Part shown: positions 13,819 through 25,800 of the stretch, piece after piece
How positions within the stretch are numbered: position 1 is the first letter of the stretch
Layout of the letters: the number at the start of each line of letters is the position of its first letter
NCBI GenBank assembly: GCA_021029095.1
Contig: JAJOHG010000023.1
Coordinates: forward strand, 124,001 to 188,000
DNA length: 64,000 nt
DNA from: Phellopilus nigrolimitatus
Lineage: Eukaryota; Basidiomycota; Agaricomycetes; Hymenochaetales; Hymenochaetaceae
Direction of reading: 5' to 3'
Notes under the pieces: model-generated
Seen by the model: only the letters and a program-made list of their open reading frames with translations
Database searches by the model: none
What the model was told of the DNA's origin: nothing
Translations under genes and position numbers: made by a program

Positions 13819-15117
13819 CGACGCGTCTGAGTGAGGTCAGCTTCCAGGCTCCCTGGGGTTACGGCTTTTGTCCGGCCGCTCATCGCCTGTGCCTTCTCGG
13901 CTCATCGGCCCAAGCTCCTCTTTCACAGCGTCACTTCCTCGGCTTCGTCGTGTAAAGCCGGGACATATATCCCATACTTGTATTCCGTAGGGTTTATTTA
14001 CCATACTCGTGTTATTCACTTTCGTTCCGCTGACGCCGTCCTGCTGCCTCTAACGGCGTCCCGACAGCGTACGCGCTACGAAACGGCGCGCAAGGTTTCC
14101 GGGAGTACGGCCGGTTACGTGTAACTGATCGTATCGCGTCGGCCGATGCTTCCTTCCTGTTTCTGTATTTTTGCCGGATTTTCACCATGCACGGCGGTGG
14201 CTCCCCTGTGTAACAGCGCGGAGGTGTGCGGCCGCCCCATTGATTCGTTTTACTGTCTGACTTTTGAACATATGTATCTCCGCAAACCTCGATCTTATTT
14301 ACGTTGCATAGCGAGTGTTCCTTTATTCTCAGCTTCGCCGGACTCAAGCCAAGAAAGTTCGAACGTGCGCTCCGGATCCGAGTCTGCACGAAGTGCCTTC
14401 CAACTCAACACGATGTAATACATTTATACAACACAATAAATATAACGAGTCGTACCTCGTACTTCTAACTATCAAGCCCCTTTTCTGTCCCTTCCTCCGA
14501 TGTCGCCGAGATGCGCCACGATGCAAGTGTTAAGGAGGAATCGGTGACTACACCGACAGATGGTACGCCACCATATGCACATGTATGAGTAATGCAAAGC
14601 AAACTCAGACCAAAATTACATTCTTCATCAGTAATCCGACGCTCCGAACACTGCTTGAAGTCGATGCAGCATAAGATGCTCTCAAAACTTCTGTCAGCAC
14701 CCGGGCGAAGTTTCCTCGGCCTCGGGACGTTATGACTAACGCTCTGGCTCGTTAGACAATATAATACCTCTCACTGGTAATACTCGTGTTGGTTTTCGAA
14801 AGCCGTTGTGATCGACTACCTGCTGGCCCGTTGTCTGTTTTCCCTTCGCAAACTTGCCGAACCCCACACGGATGTCGGAGCGGTTTTGAACCCAAATGAT
14901 AATAATAATAATGATAATAATATAAATATAAATATAAATGTAAATAACAAGAATCATTATGTCGGCCTTCAAGCTGTTCGATGTTGTTTGAAAACGCAAG
15001 CGTTCTTCGACGCAAACACGGTTATACCAGGTTTGTTGGTCTGTTCTGGCTTCGGGTCAGGCTCTGCGAAGAACGTACCACCGATGTTCAAATCATAGAC
15101 AAAGAAGATCCCGCCGT
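13819..15117. other. Gene-free region upstream of GAPDH
   Basis: About 1.3 kb with no supported gene. It contains distal GAPDH promoter sequence, an AT-rich microsatellite at 14896-14951 and the 3' flank of the broken F-box gene. I looked for tRNA-like A/B boxes and found none that form a cloverleaf. Confidence 0.45.
14896..14951. repeat. AT-rich trinucleotide/hexanucleotide microsatellite
   Basis: Runs of AAT/GAT units pass into TATAAA units over about 55 bases. Simple-sequence DNA, non-coding. Confidence 0.8.
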
Positions 15118-16787
15118 TTATCTTCGAAAATGTGTGAGTAAACGACGATACATACATGACTGTGAAAACGCACCCCAGTCGTAAGATTTCCACTTCAATG
15201 ACTTGTCCTTCGGTATCATGTTCCTGATAATATGTTTTTGCATATGGGGACAGTTGACAACTTCCAACGTCTCGAATTCGCGTTTTCTGATGACTTGCAT
15301 GAGCCGGCTTATGAAAGTAGCGTCGAACATGTCGCAGTCCTTGATACGCAACGACCGAAGAGGGAGATATGGACACGTATTTGGCTGGACCATGCCGGGA
15401 GCGCTGATGGAGAGGTGATGAAGCTCGGGAAGCCCCAGAAGCCCCCGGAAAACCATGTCTAAGGGCGACGCCACGAATGATTCCTCACTACAGACATCGA
15501 GGTCGAATGACTTCAGTCTGCGCCAATTTGATTTGAATGCGGGACGACTGTATGAGAAGAATGCTCCCAACAACCCCTCGGCCAGAGTAAGAGAGACTGA
15601 TAAGATGCGTATGGACAAACTCGTCACGTTAGGAACGGAGAGCGCATCGAGGAGATGCTCAAGCGGCCTCGTGTCAACATGCTTAAGCTCGAAGCGCAAT
15701 GTTTTAAGCGTCAAGAGCTCTGCGTGTGCTGCATTGACATTTGAGAATTCCCCCAGTCCGGTAAGTTTCAATACAAGCTCTTCAAGAGAGCTCAGGGAGT
15801 GCAAAAACTCCGCTATCGTCTGCAAATTATAGATAGCAGTAGAGCTAGCTGAAAGAAAACCATTGAGCTCGAGTCGAAAACATGTTTAGGATGTTGCATG
15901 CAGTGAAGGGATAAAGTGTTTCTAGTGTCCGGAGTGCGGGCATCTGCCATCCGCTGAAGAAGTTTCTGATGTCCCAATCGTCATCCAGGTCATTTTCTAG
16001 TATGGTGTCATTCATATCCAAAGGAGGTCTTCTACAGTGATCAAGGCTCAATGTTTCGAGAGCAGGAAACATCACTCCCGAAAAATGATTACGAAGATAC
16101 TTTAATAAGTCTTCAAGTGCATCGAAGGACAAGGACCCCAATAGCTTGAATGATCTCCACCGATCTGAATGCGGTTCAGCCTTTTTCAAAAGCGATATGC
16201 AGCGAGCGGCGGTTTCGGAAGAATCGAAATCATCGACGCGAAGCACGAGAGAGAGACCTGATGATTTACTTCGTTCCAGGACAGCCTGTAGATCCACGTC
16301 GATATTCAAGTATGTTCCAAACGCGGTCAGGTTAAGCACGATCTCGCGAAAGCGTCGGCTAACGAGTGAAAGGCGACAGGAAAGCTTGGGGTAGTGATCG
16401 TCCTCAGCGTTTGCAATCTCGAAAATGTTCGCAATCACCTCGACAGGCAAAGACGAAAATCCGTGAGAATATACGACAGTTGAGCCTGCATGCTATCAAG
16501 GCCCTCCTTCACGATATGAGATAGTATGGAAATTGACTCGTTCAATGCCTTTAGTCTGTGCAGAGTTTTTATTATGGAGGAAGCATTATTGCGATCCAGC
16601 ATCAATGCCGAGAGAAAAGGTCTGCCAATATCTTGCGTTTAGCCGACTCGGAGATTAAACTCGAATGATTCCACTCACCCCCGTCCACTGCCATGAGCTC
16701 GCCTGGCGGGAGTCGGCTTCCGTGGTTCTTCACATGGGACAAGAAACAATCCAATGTTGAAAATTCGATTGATGTATACGCGTCCAT
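15118..16787 (-). pseudogene. F-box/LRR protein gene, frameshifted copy
   Basis: Paralog of the intact F-box gene at 29909-31603. Matching blocks run the whole length: the STLDCFLSHV N-terminus, a conserved first intron (GTGAGT...GGCAG before PFLSALMLDRN), the F-box LPVEVIANIFEIA with SLVSRRFREIVL, SDRWRSFKLL, FPALETLSLD, then LQTIAEFLHSLSSLEELVLKL and DKSLKWKSYDWGAF. Two reading-frame breaks appear by comparison with the paralog. Near 16455-16475 the copy is 7 bases short just before the F-box. Near 15900-15925 it is 5 bases short before LELNGF. Neither break coincides with a usable intron. An intact protein could only arise by unseen splicing, so I call it a recent pseudogene. In the intact relative the F-box would recruit Skp1-Cullin-1 ubiquitin ligase and the LRR-like part would hold the substrate. 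Confidence 0.6.
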
Positions 16788-16895
16788 GGTGGGAGATAAG
16801 CGCAAGAGTCGTTTGGTGTACATGTGAGCAGGGTTTCAAATCCGACCTCAGCACGCGTGAGCGACGCGTGCCTTTTCCACCTCCCACTGTCCAGA

Positions 16896-18647
16896 ATGTC
16901 CTCCAACTCTACGAAATCTTGGAAACACAATTCGAAGGAACTTCTGACGACGCTTCATTTTTCCAGTTACTCCGATTCCAAACTTGCAGCATTGTATTTA
17001 AAAAAACGACTTTTCAGTAACTCTTTTCCAGCACGTTCTCGATGTCATTTGCGACCCTAAATTCGACCTCTCAGAATTATCATTTACTCAGGTAGATGAT
17101 TTACTACAGGGCATATCAGACAGTCGACGAGATGTTGCCGCTGAACGAACCAAGGCCGCGGGTGACAGTGTTGCCGGTGTCAACTTTACTGTTCCTCCAG
17201 TCGTGATTGACTTGGTCGTCGAGACGATTGTAGACGAAAGAATCCCTCTCAATGTAGCTGCTGGACGGAACTGGTCGGAAGCTTTCAGGGAAAACGGACC
17301 AGACCTACGCTCCATGAGTCTAGTTCATAGGTCGTGGACGGCTTGCGCCCAGAGAGGTCTCCGACGTCGAGCAGTGATTCCCGCTAAACGTCTTGGGCAA
17401 TTTCTCGTCAGCCCTCTATGCGGCCCTTGGATCACAGAAATGATACTCTTCTGGGAAGTAGAGGACGATGTTGGAACTACGAAGGACCAAGAGTGGCTAC
17501 TAGAAACCCTTCTCGAGAGAACTCCGAATATCCGTTCCCTCTGTTTCCACACTTCCGCGTCTTGGCCCACTCCGTTCTGCGAGCCAAACTTCGAGGTTGC
17601 GAGGCCCGTTTGGCTCTTCTCAGAGTATCTTTCAAAACTCGAGAATCTATGGCTCAAGCATCATGCTGCCGGTAGCAAGGATGGTGAAACATCACTTGAT
17701 GTCTGCCCCGATATGGATAGCCTATGTGAAGATCTTCCAAAGATGCGCTCTTTGAAATTCCTATCCATAAAGTCATGGGGAGGAACTTTCGACGATTCCC
17801 GTATGAAAAACTCATACTCTTCAGTTGATTGGAGGAGTGTTCCTCCACCCTCCCTAAAAGTACTTGAAATTGATTTGCCAAAAAACCTATATCTCAACGC
17901 TCTCACCTGGCTCTTCAAGCCGCGCGGTGATTATGCCTTGCGGTCTCTTGCAATAGGTCTCCGAACACGTAGTTCGCCTGCTGAGTCATTGGAGATTTTA
18001 ATGAATGCTTTGAATGAATGTCTTCCCATCATCGAGGAAATGCGGCTCTGCCACATAGATGATTTTCGTCCCGCATTTGCCTTTGGTCCCTCATCAAATC
18101 AGCCGCGTGGTCCGCACTTTTCACATATGCTATCTTCGTGTACACGGCTTCAGAGCTTGGGGATTTTTGCAACATCTGAGATGTTTGCAGCATCCGGCTC
18201 ATTCTCGAGAACATGCGATCGTATTTCTTCCCTGCCATTCCCGCGGACCTTGGAAAAGCTCTCAATCCATAGCGATGTTCCTTGGGCAGACTTGTTCGAT
18301 TCTCCGAGCCTAGAAAAGCGTGCACAGTCTGACAGTCACATAATCGCGGTCCTGGAAACACTTCCTAATCTCCGGACCCTCGTGATCTCAGGCTCTCCCC
18401 AATATCAGCAGGGCAGATACATGTACACGACATACACCTTGGACAGTCTCGTTCACCACATGCAAGGAAGTGAGGTGCAAACTGGATTACCCTTGACCCG
18501 CAATGCATGTGTGGAGAAGCGGATCCAGCTTACTTGCCTTGACAATGCCTTTCCTCGGTAAGACTCCGCGCTAGTCATTGACATTAACTCACTGTACCTG
18601 TTGACTGACATTTTCCTTCTGTGTGTTTCGAAAGACAATGGATCTAA
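16896..18647 (+). CDS. F-box-like protein (Agaricomycete expanded family)
   Basis: The main exon encodes a degenerate F-box (PPVVIDLVVETIVDERIPL, then LRSMSLVHRSWTACAQRGLRR) followed by about 400 residues with loose leucine-rich spacing (LKFLSIKSW, LKVLEIDL, LEKLSIHSD, LPNLRTLVISG). This layout is typical of the very numerous F-box-like substrate adaptors of mushrooms. Upstream, the segment reading LQLYEILETQFEG joins HVLDVICDPKFDL by a very short possible intron (about 16994-17031, 38 bases), so the true start is uncertain. The ATG at 16896 is in a different frame, and an in-frame ATG upstream would overlap the divergent gene. At the 3' end, CCTCG|GTAAGA and an acceptor at 18634 would add QWI before the stop at 18645-18647. 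If unspliced, the protein stops at 18561. The substrate is unknown. Confidence 0.65.
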
Positions 18648-18907
18648 AAACGCATTGCGCAGCCCTATGTACCACCTTTCTTTCAAAGCGTCTCGAGTCC
18701 TCCCGTACATACCTCTATCGAGAGAAAACATGTACCTATTTTCTTAGCATTAGGGAGGCAACACCTTACTTAATAAGCCACAAAAGACAGCGTTCGCTCT
18801 GACAATCATTGATAAAATGCGTTTATTCGTACAACAAGATGATATTATGGTGCAGAACCAATAAAAACCCGGAGGACACGAAGGTAGAAATCAAAAGAAG
18901 ACGAGAC

Positions 18908-20659
18908 TTAGACCATGACAAATTCCGCCTCAGTCGCTTTCACATGCGGCATCGGCCCCTCTGATGTCTCATCAACGAGCACCATCTCTTCCTCACCCTC
19001 CTCCTCTTCTGGAGATGCGACGAGTTCCTCAACGACAACTGGTTCATCGTGAACTGGGACCGACGTAGATGGAGGCGCTACGACAGCAGCTGGCTCATCA
19101 TGAGCTGTAACCGACGCCGACGGAGGCGCCACAATCTCGGGCTCCATATCAGACACGGCTTCTTCAATGGCAGGTTCCGCGACCATCACCGGTCCGGGAT
19201 CCACATGATCCTTGTCCTCCGGCGAAGCGGTATGTTCACCACTGCTAGCCGCTCCAGCCGGATAAGAAGGAAGCGATGCGGAGGGAGGTGTTGGCAAATC
19301 GGCTTCAACTTTGGATAGAGTATCCGACGTAGCACCGGCAGTCTCGACAACAGGCTCATCGATGACAGACTCCTCAACGACAGGCTCCTCAACGACTGTG
19401 TCCTCGATGTTATGCTGGACGTCCGTATCCGCGTCCACACCCTCCTTCGGATGATCCGCAGAATTGGCGAACTCGCTGGCGTCAGCCAGATTGGCTGGGG
19501 GCAAGGCAGATAGGGAAGGTGAGAATTCAAGTTCGACATCCGACTTAGCCTTCTCTGTAGAAAGCTCAGCAGTCATGGTCGGTTCCACTTCCATCGCATC
19601 AACAGCCAGTTCGCCCGAATCCGTGTTCGCATTCGCTTCCGCAACTCGCTCCTCCCATGCGCACCGCACCTTGGCATCCACCATACCTAGCTCTGCCTCC
19701 ACAGCCTTCACGAGAGCGCGCCGTGCATCGCGCACATGTGCGTTGCCGTGCGACTCTACCGCGTCGAGTGCCTGCAAAAGCTTCAGCAACGCGTCTTCGT
19801 GCGCATGCACCGGAACATTGCAGGGCGTGTACGCGAGCTTTGGCTTCTCCTCAGAGCCTAGTGAATATGAGGTCGGGTCGTGCTCAAATTTGAGAGCAGA
19901 GGGGAAGATGAAGGAAGAGCGGAGGGCATCGAAACGAGCCTTAATAGAGTTGATTTCGGCGAGCGCGGACTTACGAGCAGCGTGTACTCGATAGGTAGAC
20001 TGGATCTTGGAGGCGGCATTATTCTGGGCTTCCTTCGAATGTTGAAGTGGGCGGGCAGAAAATGTGGGGCTGGAGGTAGGGGAAGTTATGGGAATAGTTA
20101 CTTTGGGAGCAGATTCGGCTTGCTCAAAAATCTACAGGTAATTGTCAGCGACTGAGTGAAAATGTATTAGAGCAGAAGAACTGACCGGATGCGGAGATTT
20201 CCTTTGCCGCACCGACTCAGGACGTTGGCAAGACTGAGAAGGCGCGTGCTTCGGGGCAGGCAGGTAACGATCGAGGAGCGAGTAAGTATCATCATCGCCC
20301 TCTTCTTCGTCTTCACTGTAGCCGTAGTCGTCCCCGGGATATGCGAACCCCGTCGGGAAGCCATAGAACGACTGTGGACGCTGGCGGCTTGCCTTCGCTC
20401 GAGCCCTTGCTTCTTCCTGCGCCCGTGCTTTGGCGCGAGCTTCCACTTCTGTACGTCTGCGGCGCGCCGCCTGTTCGCGTTGTATAGCGCTCTGCAAAGC
20501 GGAACGTGCTTCTTGTTCCTCGACGAGGGCACGGACGTACGGATCGTAAGTGGCGCTGCTCGGGTAATATGTCGTCGGTGGGGGCGAAGGACGACGGCGT
20601 GAGAAGGGCGAGCCAAACAATGTATTGGCGTAAGAGCTCGGATTGTAGAAGTACGCCAT
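18908..20659 (-). CDS. IQ-motif and BAG-domain protein (Hsp70 co-chaperone)
   Basis: About 565 residues from two exons (intron about 20134-20186). Exon 1 is a Tyr/Pro/Ser-rich N-terminus starting MAYFYNPSSYANTLFG, then a charged Arg/Ala/Glu coiled stretch (QREQAARRRRTEVEARAK). Exon 2 holds an IQ-like calmodulin-binding helix (AASKIQSTYRVHAARKSAL), then a helical segment with the BAG signature: ALLKLLQALDAVESHG followed by VRDARRALVKAVEAEL. BAG domains bind the Hsp70 ATPase domain and act as nucleotide exchange factors. IQ plus BAG on one chain is also known from plant BAG proteins. The C-terminal half is acidic with repeated VVEEPVVEE-like and PPSASV/PPSTSV units, probably disordered. The promoter, shared with ASF1, has three HSE-like palindromes and a TATA box, which fits heat induction. 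Client and calcium dependence are inference. Confidence 0.8.
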
Positions 20660-20742
20660 CGTCGGGGAAGGTGTGCTTGAAGTGTGAGTGTGCTATGTGA
20701 TTCGTACGATGGTGTGGGGAAACCGTCGGGGCGCCCCTTTGG

Positions 20743-20750
20743 TATTTATA
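20743..20750 (-). promoter_or_regulatory. TATA box of the IQ+BAG gene
   Basis: TATAAATA on the minus strand, about 85 bases before the ATG at 20659. It is a textbook TATA match at a suitable distance. Confidence 0.65.
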
Positions 20751-20815
20751 CAAAAGTAAAAGAATGCGCTTGCGTATGCCATAGTTCCAGAGTTTGAAAG
20801 CGGATTGCGAGATCT

Positions 20816-20923
20816 TTCGAGAATTGCTGACGGAGTGAGCTTGCGGTCGACAATGAGCAGGAGTGCTCGGGAGCGCTCGGGAACGTGGCGGAACTTTCGA
20901 GAGGCTTGACGTGACTTCCTGAA
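20816..20923. promoter_or_regulatory. Cluster of three heat-shock-element-like palindromes
   Basis: TTCGAGAA (20816-20823), GAACTTTC (20891-20898) and TTCCTGAA (20916-20923) each match the TTCnnGAA or GAAnnTTC core bound by Hsf1. They lie 157-265 bases upstream of the IQ+BAG start and in the spacer (20660-21070) shared with the divergent ASF1 gene. Function is inferred from motif and context. Confidence 0.5.
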
Positions 20924-21070
20924 GCGGCGATCTGTATCACAAAAACGTCACATGTGACAGTGTGGCGCGACTGGGACGCGTCGAGATCACGCCAAACGCG
21001 TCCTCTGGTTTGTCTCGTCCACAACTCATTTACCTACTCTGGCGGTTATTGCCCTGCGTCCTCCTCAAGC

Positions 21071-21832
21071 ATGTCCATCGTCACCATCAAAGTATGCGTT
21101 TCTTTCTTTTTTTCCGGGAAAGCCTCTTGACAAGGTGTGACATGCAGAACGTTGAGTTTCTCAACAATCCTGCCCGCTTCACCGACCCATACAGGTTTCG
21201 TGTCCTCTTCGAATGCATATCTCCTCTGCCAGATGGTTCGTACCCTGCTTCATTCATCTGGAACAACACTTACATGTCTCTGCTCCTCAGACCTTGAATG
21301 GCGGCTCATTTACGTTTCCTCACCTGGGAATGAAGATCTCGATCAAGAGCTCGACTCTTGCCTAGTTGGACCCGTACCTGTAGGCACGAATTCGTTCGAC
21401 TTCGAGAGCCCCGCACCCGATCCACGCCGCATACCTAAAGAAGACCTACTGGGAGTTGCCGCTCTCATCCTAACGGGCAGCTACAACGACCAGGAGTTCG
21501 TGCGTGTAGGGTATTACCAGAACACGGAGTACGACAACGAGGAGATGCGCGAGAGCCCACCGCAGAACGTGATGGTAGAGAGATTGACGCGAGATGTGAA
21601 CGCGAAGCCGCGCGTGACGCGTTTTCAAATCAAATGGTGCGAGTTAGATTGGCAGCAGGCGTGAATGTAGCACTGATCACATTGATGATTTAACAGGAAC
21701 GTCACGCCATTGCAGACGACACAGGTCGCGGTAGGAGCAGCTCAATCTGCTGCCGTCCCATCCGCAAACGATCTAGCCGCCGATGATTCAGAAGCAATGG
21801 ATGTTCAACCAACCGAGGTGTCTGTATCGTGA
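21071..21832 (+). CDS. ASF1: Histone H3-H4 chaperone Asf1
   Basis: Nuclear chaperone that binds the H3-H4 dimer and hands it to CAF-1, HIRA and Rtt109 during replication and transcription. The spliced start MSIVTIKNVEFLNNPARF and blocks FTDPYRFRVLFECI, DLEWRLIYVSS, CLVGPVPVGTNSFDFE, ILTGSYNDQEFVRVGYY, ESPPQNVMVERL and RVTRFQIKW cover the full conserved 155-residue beta-sandwich. Four exons: introns follow TIK, follow LPD (joining at DDLEW) and follow WQQ (GTGAAT...TTAACAG, 43 bases). The last exon adds an Ala/Ser/Gln-rich tail ending TEVSVS. The stop is TGA at 21830-21832. Length about 200 residues, shorter-tailed than yeast Asf1. It is divergent from the IQ+BAG gene with 411 bases between starts. 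Confidence 0.95.
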
Positions 21833-22195
21833 CCTATTGCCTGCCTATCGTTCTCTCATTGCTTTCGATTCTGTGACGTTATATACTGCAGTACGATCTC
21901 TTTCCCTCATCAAATCATGAGTACTTCAGCTTATGTGCATTAAGATCGTTATGTTTTGTAGTTTGTATACACTTATCATTATAGCACTTCAAACCAACAG
22001 CTAATGATTGCCCTGGACAAAACTCAATTAGACAAACCACGCGCTGGTCAGTCTTCAGCCTCACAAAACTGATTGATAGTGACCATGTGGGCAAACCCAA
22101 TGACCCTCACAGCCGACCAAAGGTTCATGGGTAATCGCTATTTGTCTGGGTTGTTCCCGCTCTCTTCGGCAAACCAAGTCCGTCTTCCTACCCTC
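21833..22195. other. Spacer downstream of ASF1
   Basis: ASF1 3' flank. AT-rich around 21880-21980. No coding signal is seen until the F-box relic begins. Confidence 0.4.
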
Positions 22196-22405
22196 CCCTG
22201 AGAACACTAAAAACGCTTTGCATTGAACAACGTGGCAAATTTGGCACCATATTCGTGCACGATCTCAAACGCGTTATCAAAGCTCCCGATTTTGAGAGAT
22301 CAGAAAAAAATGGGATGTCGCAACATGGATAGGTGGACTATCGGAGAGGTGGTACCAAAGGAGAAGGCTTTCGAGTGGAGTAATTGTGAATGGAATGAGT
22401 GTCCC
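22196..22405 (+). pseudogene. C-terminal relic of an F-box/LRR gene
   Basis: A short stretch encodes PLRTLKTLCIEQ and FVHDLKRVIKAPDFERS in one frame. After an A-run it continues in a shifted frame as GCRNMDRWTIGEVV and PKEKAFEWSNCEWNECP. Line by line this matches the C-terminal end of the F-box gene at 29909-31603 (PLRTLRLRNC, FIGDLRYVIKSPHF, KELEWEDYDW). Nothing of the N-terminal or F-box part remains, so it is a truncated, frameshifted copy. Confidence 0.65.
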
Positions 22406-22888
22406 TATGCTCAGTACGTTTCTTATATATAACTCCGGCGAAAACAGGCGAAACGATTCTCAATGTCGGCCTTGACATCACTTCAAGAAACAACGCAAGA
22501 CATAGACGGGGAGATGGAAGACGTAGAAGACGAATGGTAGTCGAATGAATTATTCGGAATGCAATTATAGTTGGAGCAGATCCATCGACATAGCCTCACT
22601 TATATAGTCTGCATATGCACGCAACCTTGAGCTTGTGGCTGCTCTTACTCATCACGTTAACATAATTACCAATTTGGGATTCCGGCGTCACCGCCGCGCC
22701 AGCACGCGAGCGCGGCGACGGGCAAGCCTGGGCAACGTAGGCTCTTCTCTGGCAGTGCCTGGCACCCGCAACGTCGATACCCTCTGGAACGCCATTACTC
22801 TCTCTCAGGACTCGTTTATTTGTTTATTTTCTCTCTTTGTGTAACTGGACTTGAATCCTTGGCGAGACGAAAGGAAGAGAGAGCTCAA
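22406..22888. other. Non-coding spacer before the MUN gene
   Basis: Promoter side of the MUN/C2 gene. No further gene or repeat can be supported here. Confidence 0.4.
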
Positions 22889-25800
22889 ATGTCGCGAAAG
22901 AGCTACAGCAGCATTGCCAGCCAGAGACGAATATCACGATATGTCGCCGATGACGACGTATTTACGTGCGTGTAGCTCGTGTCTTGCTAGAGAATGTGAG
23001 CTGACGAGTACACTGAAGGTATTCACTTCGAGTAGCGTGAGTGCGCACGCGCATCAACTACGGTATACTGAGCTAATGATTGCTCTAGCTTTTTGAGCTA
23101 TCTCATGCAGCCCAAGGCTGTCGACAATAACGCTACTTCAGAAGCAGAAGCACGCGAGAAAGAACACACAAGCTCGCGCATATCCGGCGCCATCTCCAAC
23201 TCCATCCTCTCCATCGGCGATCTCTTCAAGGACGTCACGCGCGAGGGAAACAAGAGCGTCAAGTTTCCCGAGAAGCTCCTCAAAGTGTTGGACACGAAGC
23301 TGGCGAATATAGCGATGGGGAAGGATGCGGCGTACTCTGATCAACTTATTAGACGGACTTTTGCTGCGTTCTACGGCGCGTCTACGACAGATCAATTCCG
23401 GCGCCAGATGAAGGAGAACCGCAAAATCGAAGAAATGATTCTCATGTTCGCAACGACAGCAACGGGCGTGCTCAGGCGCGACCCATCCCTCGCAGGGGAT
23501 ACCTGGAAACTGGAGCTCAACAAGCACATCGGCATGTTCGTGCAAATGTTGCGCGAGTGCTTGCGCAACGTCAGCCATGTTTCGCAGGAGCTCACCACAC
23601 GTCTGGACATGTATGCTGCGAAGCTCGCGCCGTCCCCGGACTCAACAGACTCCGGGTATGATACTGCGTCCACCACAAGCAGGAGAAATGAGTCAATTTC
23701 TTCCCCGTCGCCTTTAGGCCTCAGCATGAACGTGATGGACATGGAAATGGCGAAGTCAGTTGCGAACCTGTTTGGGTTTCCGTTGCAAGACGTCCAAAGG
23801 GAGATTTACCAGATGAAGCATTTCTGCACAGAAAAGGCAGCTATACTCGATCTCAAGGTAAAATTATTGCTCATTGTAAAGATAATAAATATAATAACCA
23901 TTTTTTCTTTCTTTCAGACTTGCCTTAAAAATCTCAATGCAGGCGAAGCTTTCCCGGGCCGACGTGAAGACTTCGATTCTGACGACGCGTGGAATCAATG
24001 GCGGACGACCGAGTTATCACATCTGCAGCAACTCATGGTCATCATGGTCCAGTTTAACCCGGAGCTTGCAAAATCCGCGCCGTCTGAAGCTCTTCCATCC
24101 ATCTCCACCGGGGCGCGTCCAGGATCGGTATACTCAAGCACCCCCGGGTCATCTTCGCGGCACGCATCGATCAGTAGTCGGCGCTCTGTTGCGCTCGTGG
24201 GGAGTGGTGTGGGTACACTCGACCTCGTCGCGGAACAGATCGATGGCGACGACGAAATCGAAGCAGGCGGCAACTTCACTTTCATTCCTCCGAATCCGAA
24301 GCGCTTCTATAAGCGGCTGCTCGAGCTATGTATTCAAGCGGATCTCGACGCGATGGCAAACCTTCCGGAAGACCAAGAGGTCTCGCTCGGCATTCTGTCA
24401 TCGCGGCATATCGAGTTGATCAACGAGTGTGCTTTGCGATGGCGCATAGCCCACTCATATCGTGTCGCATGCTTTATGGATGTCATCAAGGCAAAGTATG
24501 AGCGAGAAGAGGTGCCGTTGGAGTGCATTCCAGAAGGACTGCAGATGATCGCCAAGGCCATGAATGACATTGATATCAGCCGGTGGCCAAAAGCTGATGT
24601 AGGTACTCTATGTGCTATCTCGTGCAGATATACTGATTGAACAATCTCTTTAGTCAGATTACCTTGCAGAAGTATACGGCAGTCTCTTTAATGCCTTCCT
24701 CTCTACCCTCTATCACACTCTCGATGCCCTGCCGGGACTCAAGCCCTCCGAGATTTCACCGTACCTCGGCATTCTCGAGTCTTTACAGGAATCGGGGCTT
24801 CTCGCTCGTTTCGACATCGACGTGCTCGCACGCGTCGAAACGCTTCGCGAGAAAGTCCGCGAGGTCGCGGAGCGAGCGTATCTCGAAAGGTCGAAGGAAC
24901 TCTTCGCCGCACCCGGTGTAAACCGCGCGTTGCCGCTTCTTCTCACAACAGATACTATCGAGAAAAATGCAAAGTTGTTAGACAAGCGCTTCCCTGAGCC
25001 GTTACTCGGCCATGTTGATATCGTCGCATTGATGTGTGAGGTACAGATACCCATGTTCCTCGGTGACCTCGAGGCGAATCGCAAACGCCTGTACGAGAGC
25101 TCGATGAACGGCCCGACCCCGGATGTACCAATCGAGGATATATTTGCACTGTTTCGAAGAACAAAGTCAATACTCGAAATGCACCAGGCATTCTGTCCAA
25201 AGTCGGTCCTTTCTAGCAAATTCATTAATGCATATTGTGGACTAATGATGCATCAAGTGCGCAATTGAAATTCGACCTTGTCTCGTTTTTCGAACCATAT
25301 GTACGCCAGTGGCTTGTTACCGTAGATAGCAAAACATTGCAATGGGTACAAGGAGTGAGCAGGTTGTTTATGTATGGCTTAAGCGACCTAACATTGATTC
25401 TCTTTTCAGGCTATTGCAGCAGATAAGGTAGCTCGTCATCCATGCGTCATTTTCACCTACCACTGACATTTAACCTAGTTTGAAGCGTCTGATGCCGGAG
25501 GACATAGTTCTTCCATTGTTGACCTCTTCGACTCGATTCGTAGTCCAATTGATTTCCTGAAGGACTTGGAATGGGTTGACGAGTATCAGGAAGCGCGTTT
25601 TTACACGGCCCTATCTAAGGTAATTGCAGTCGTACATATCGGCGAACTGTTAGCTAAAACGAGAATACCAGACGTTTAGTAAAGCCGTCGAGCAATACTG
25701 CCGAAATGTCGAAGAGCTCTTCATGTCTGAGATGTTCCCTCGGCCAACCGACTATCTCCAGCCGCAAAAGCAATCTGCGTGGCTCGAACGCGCCAAGCAG

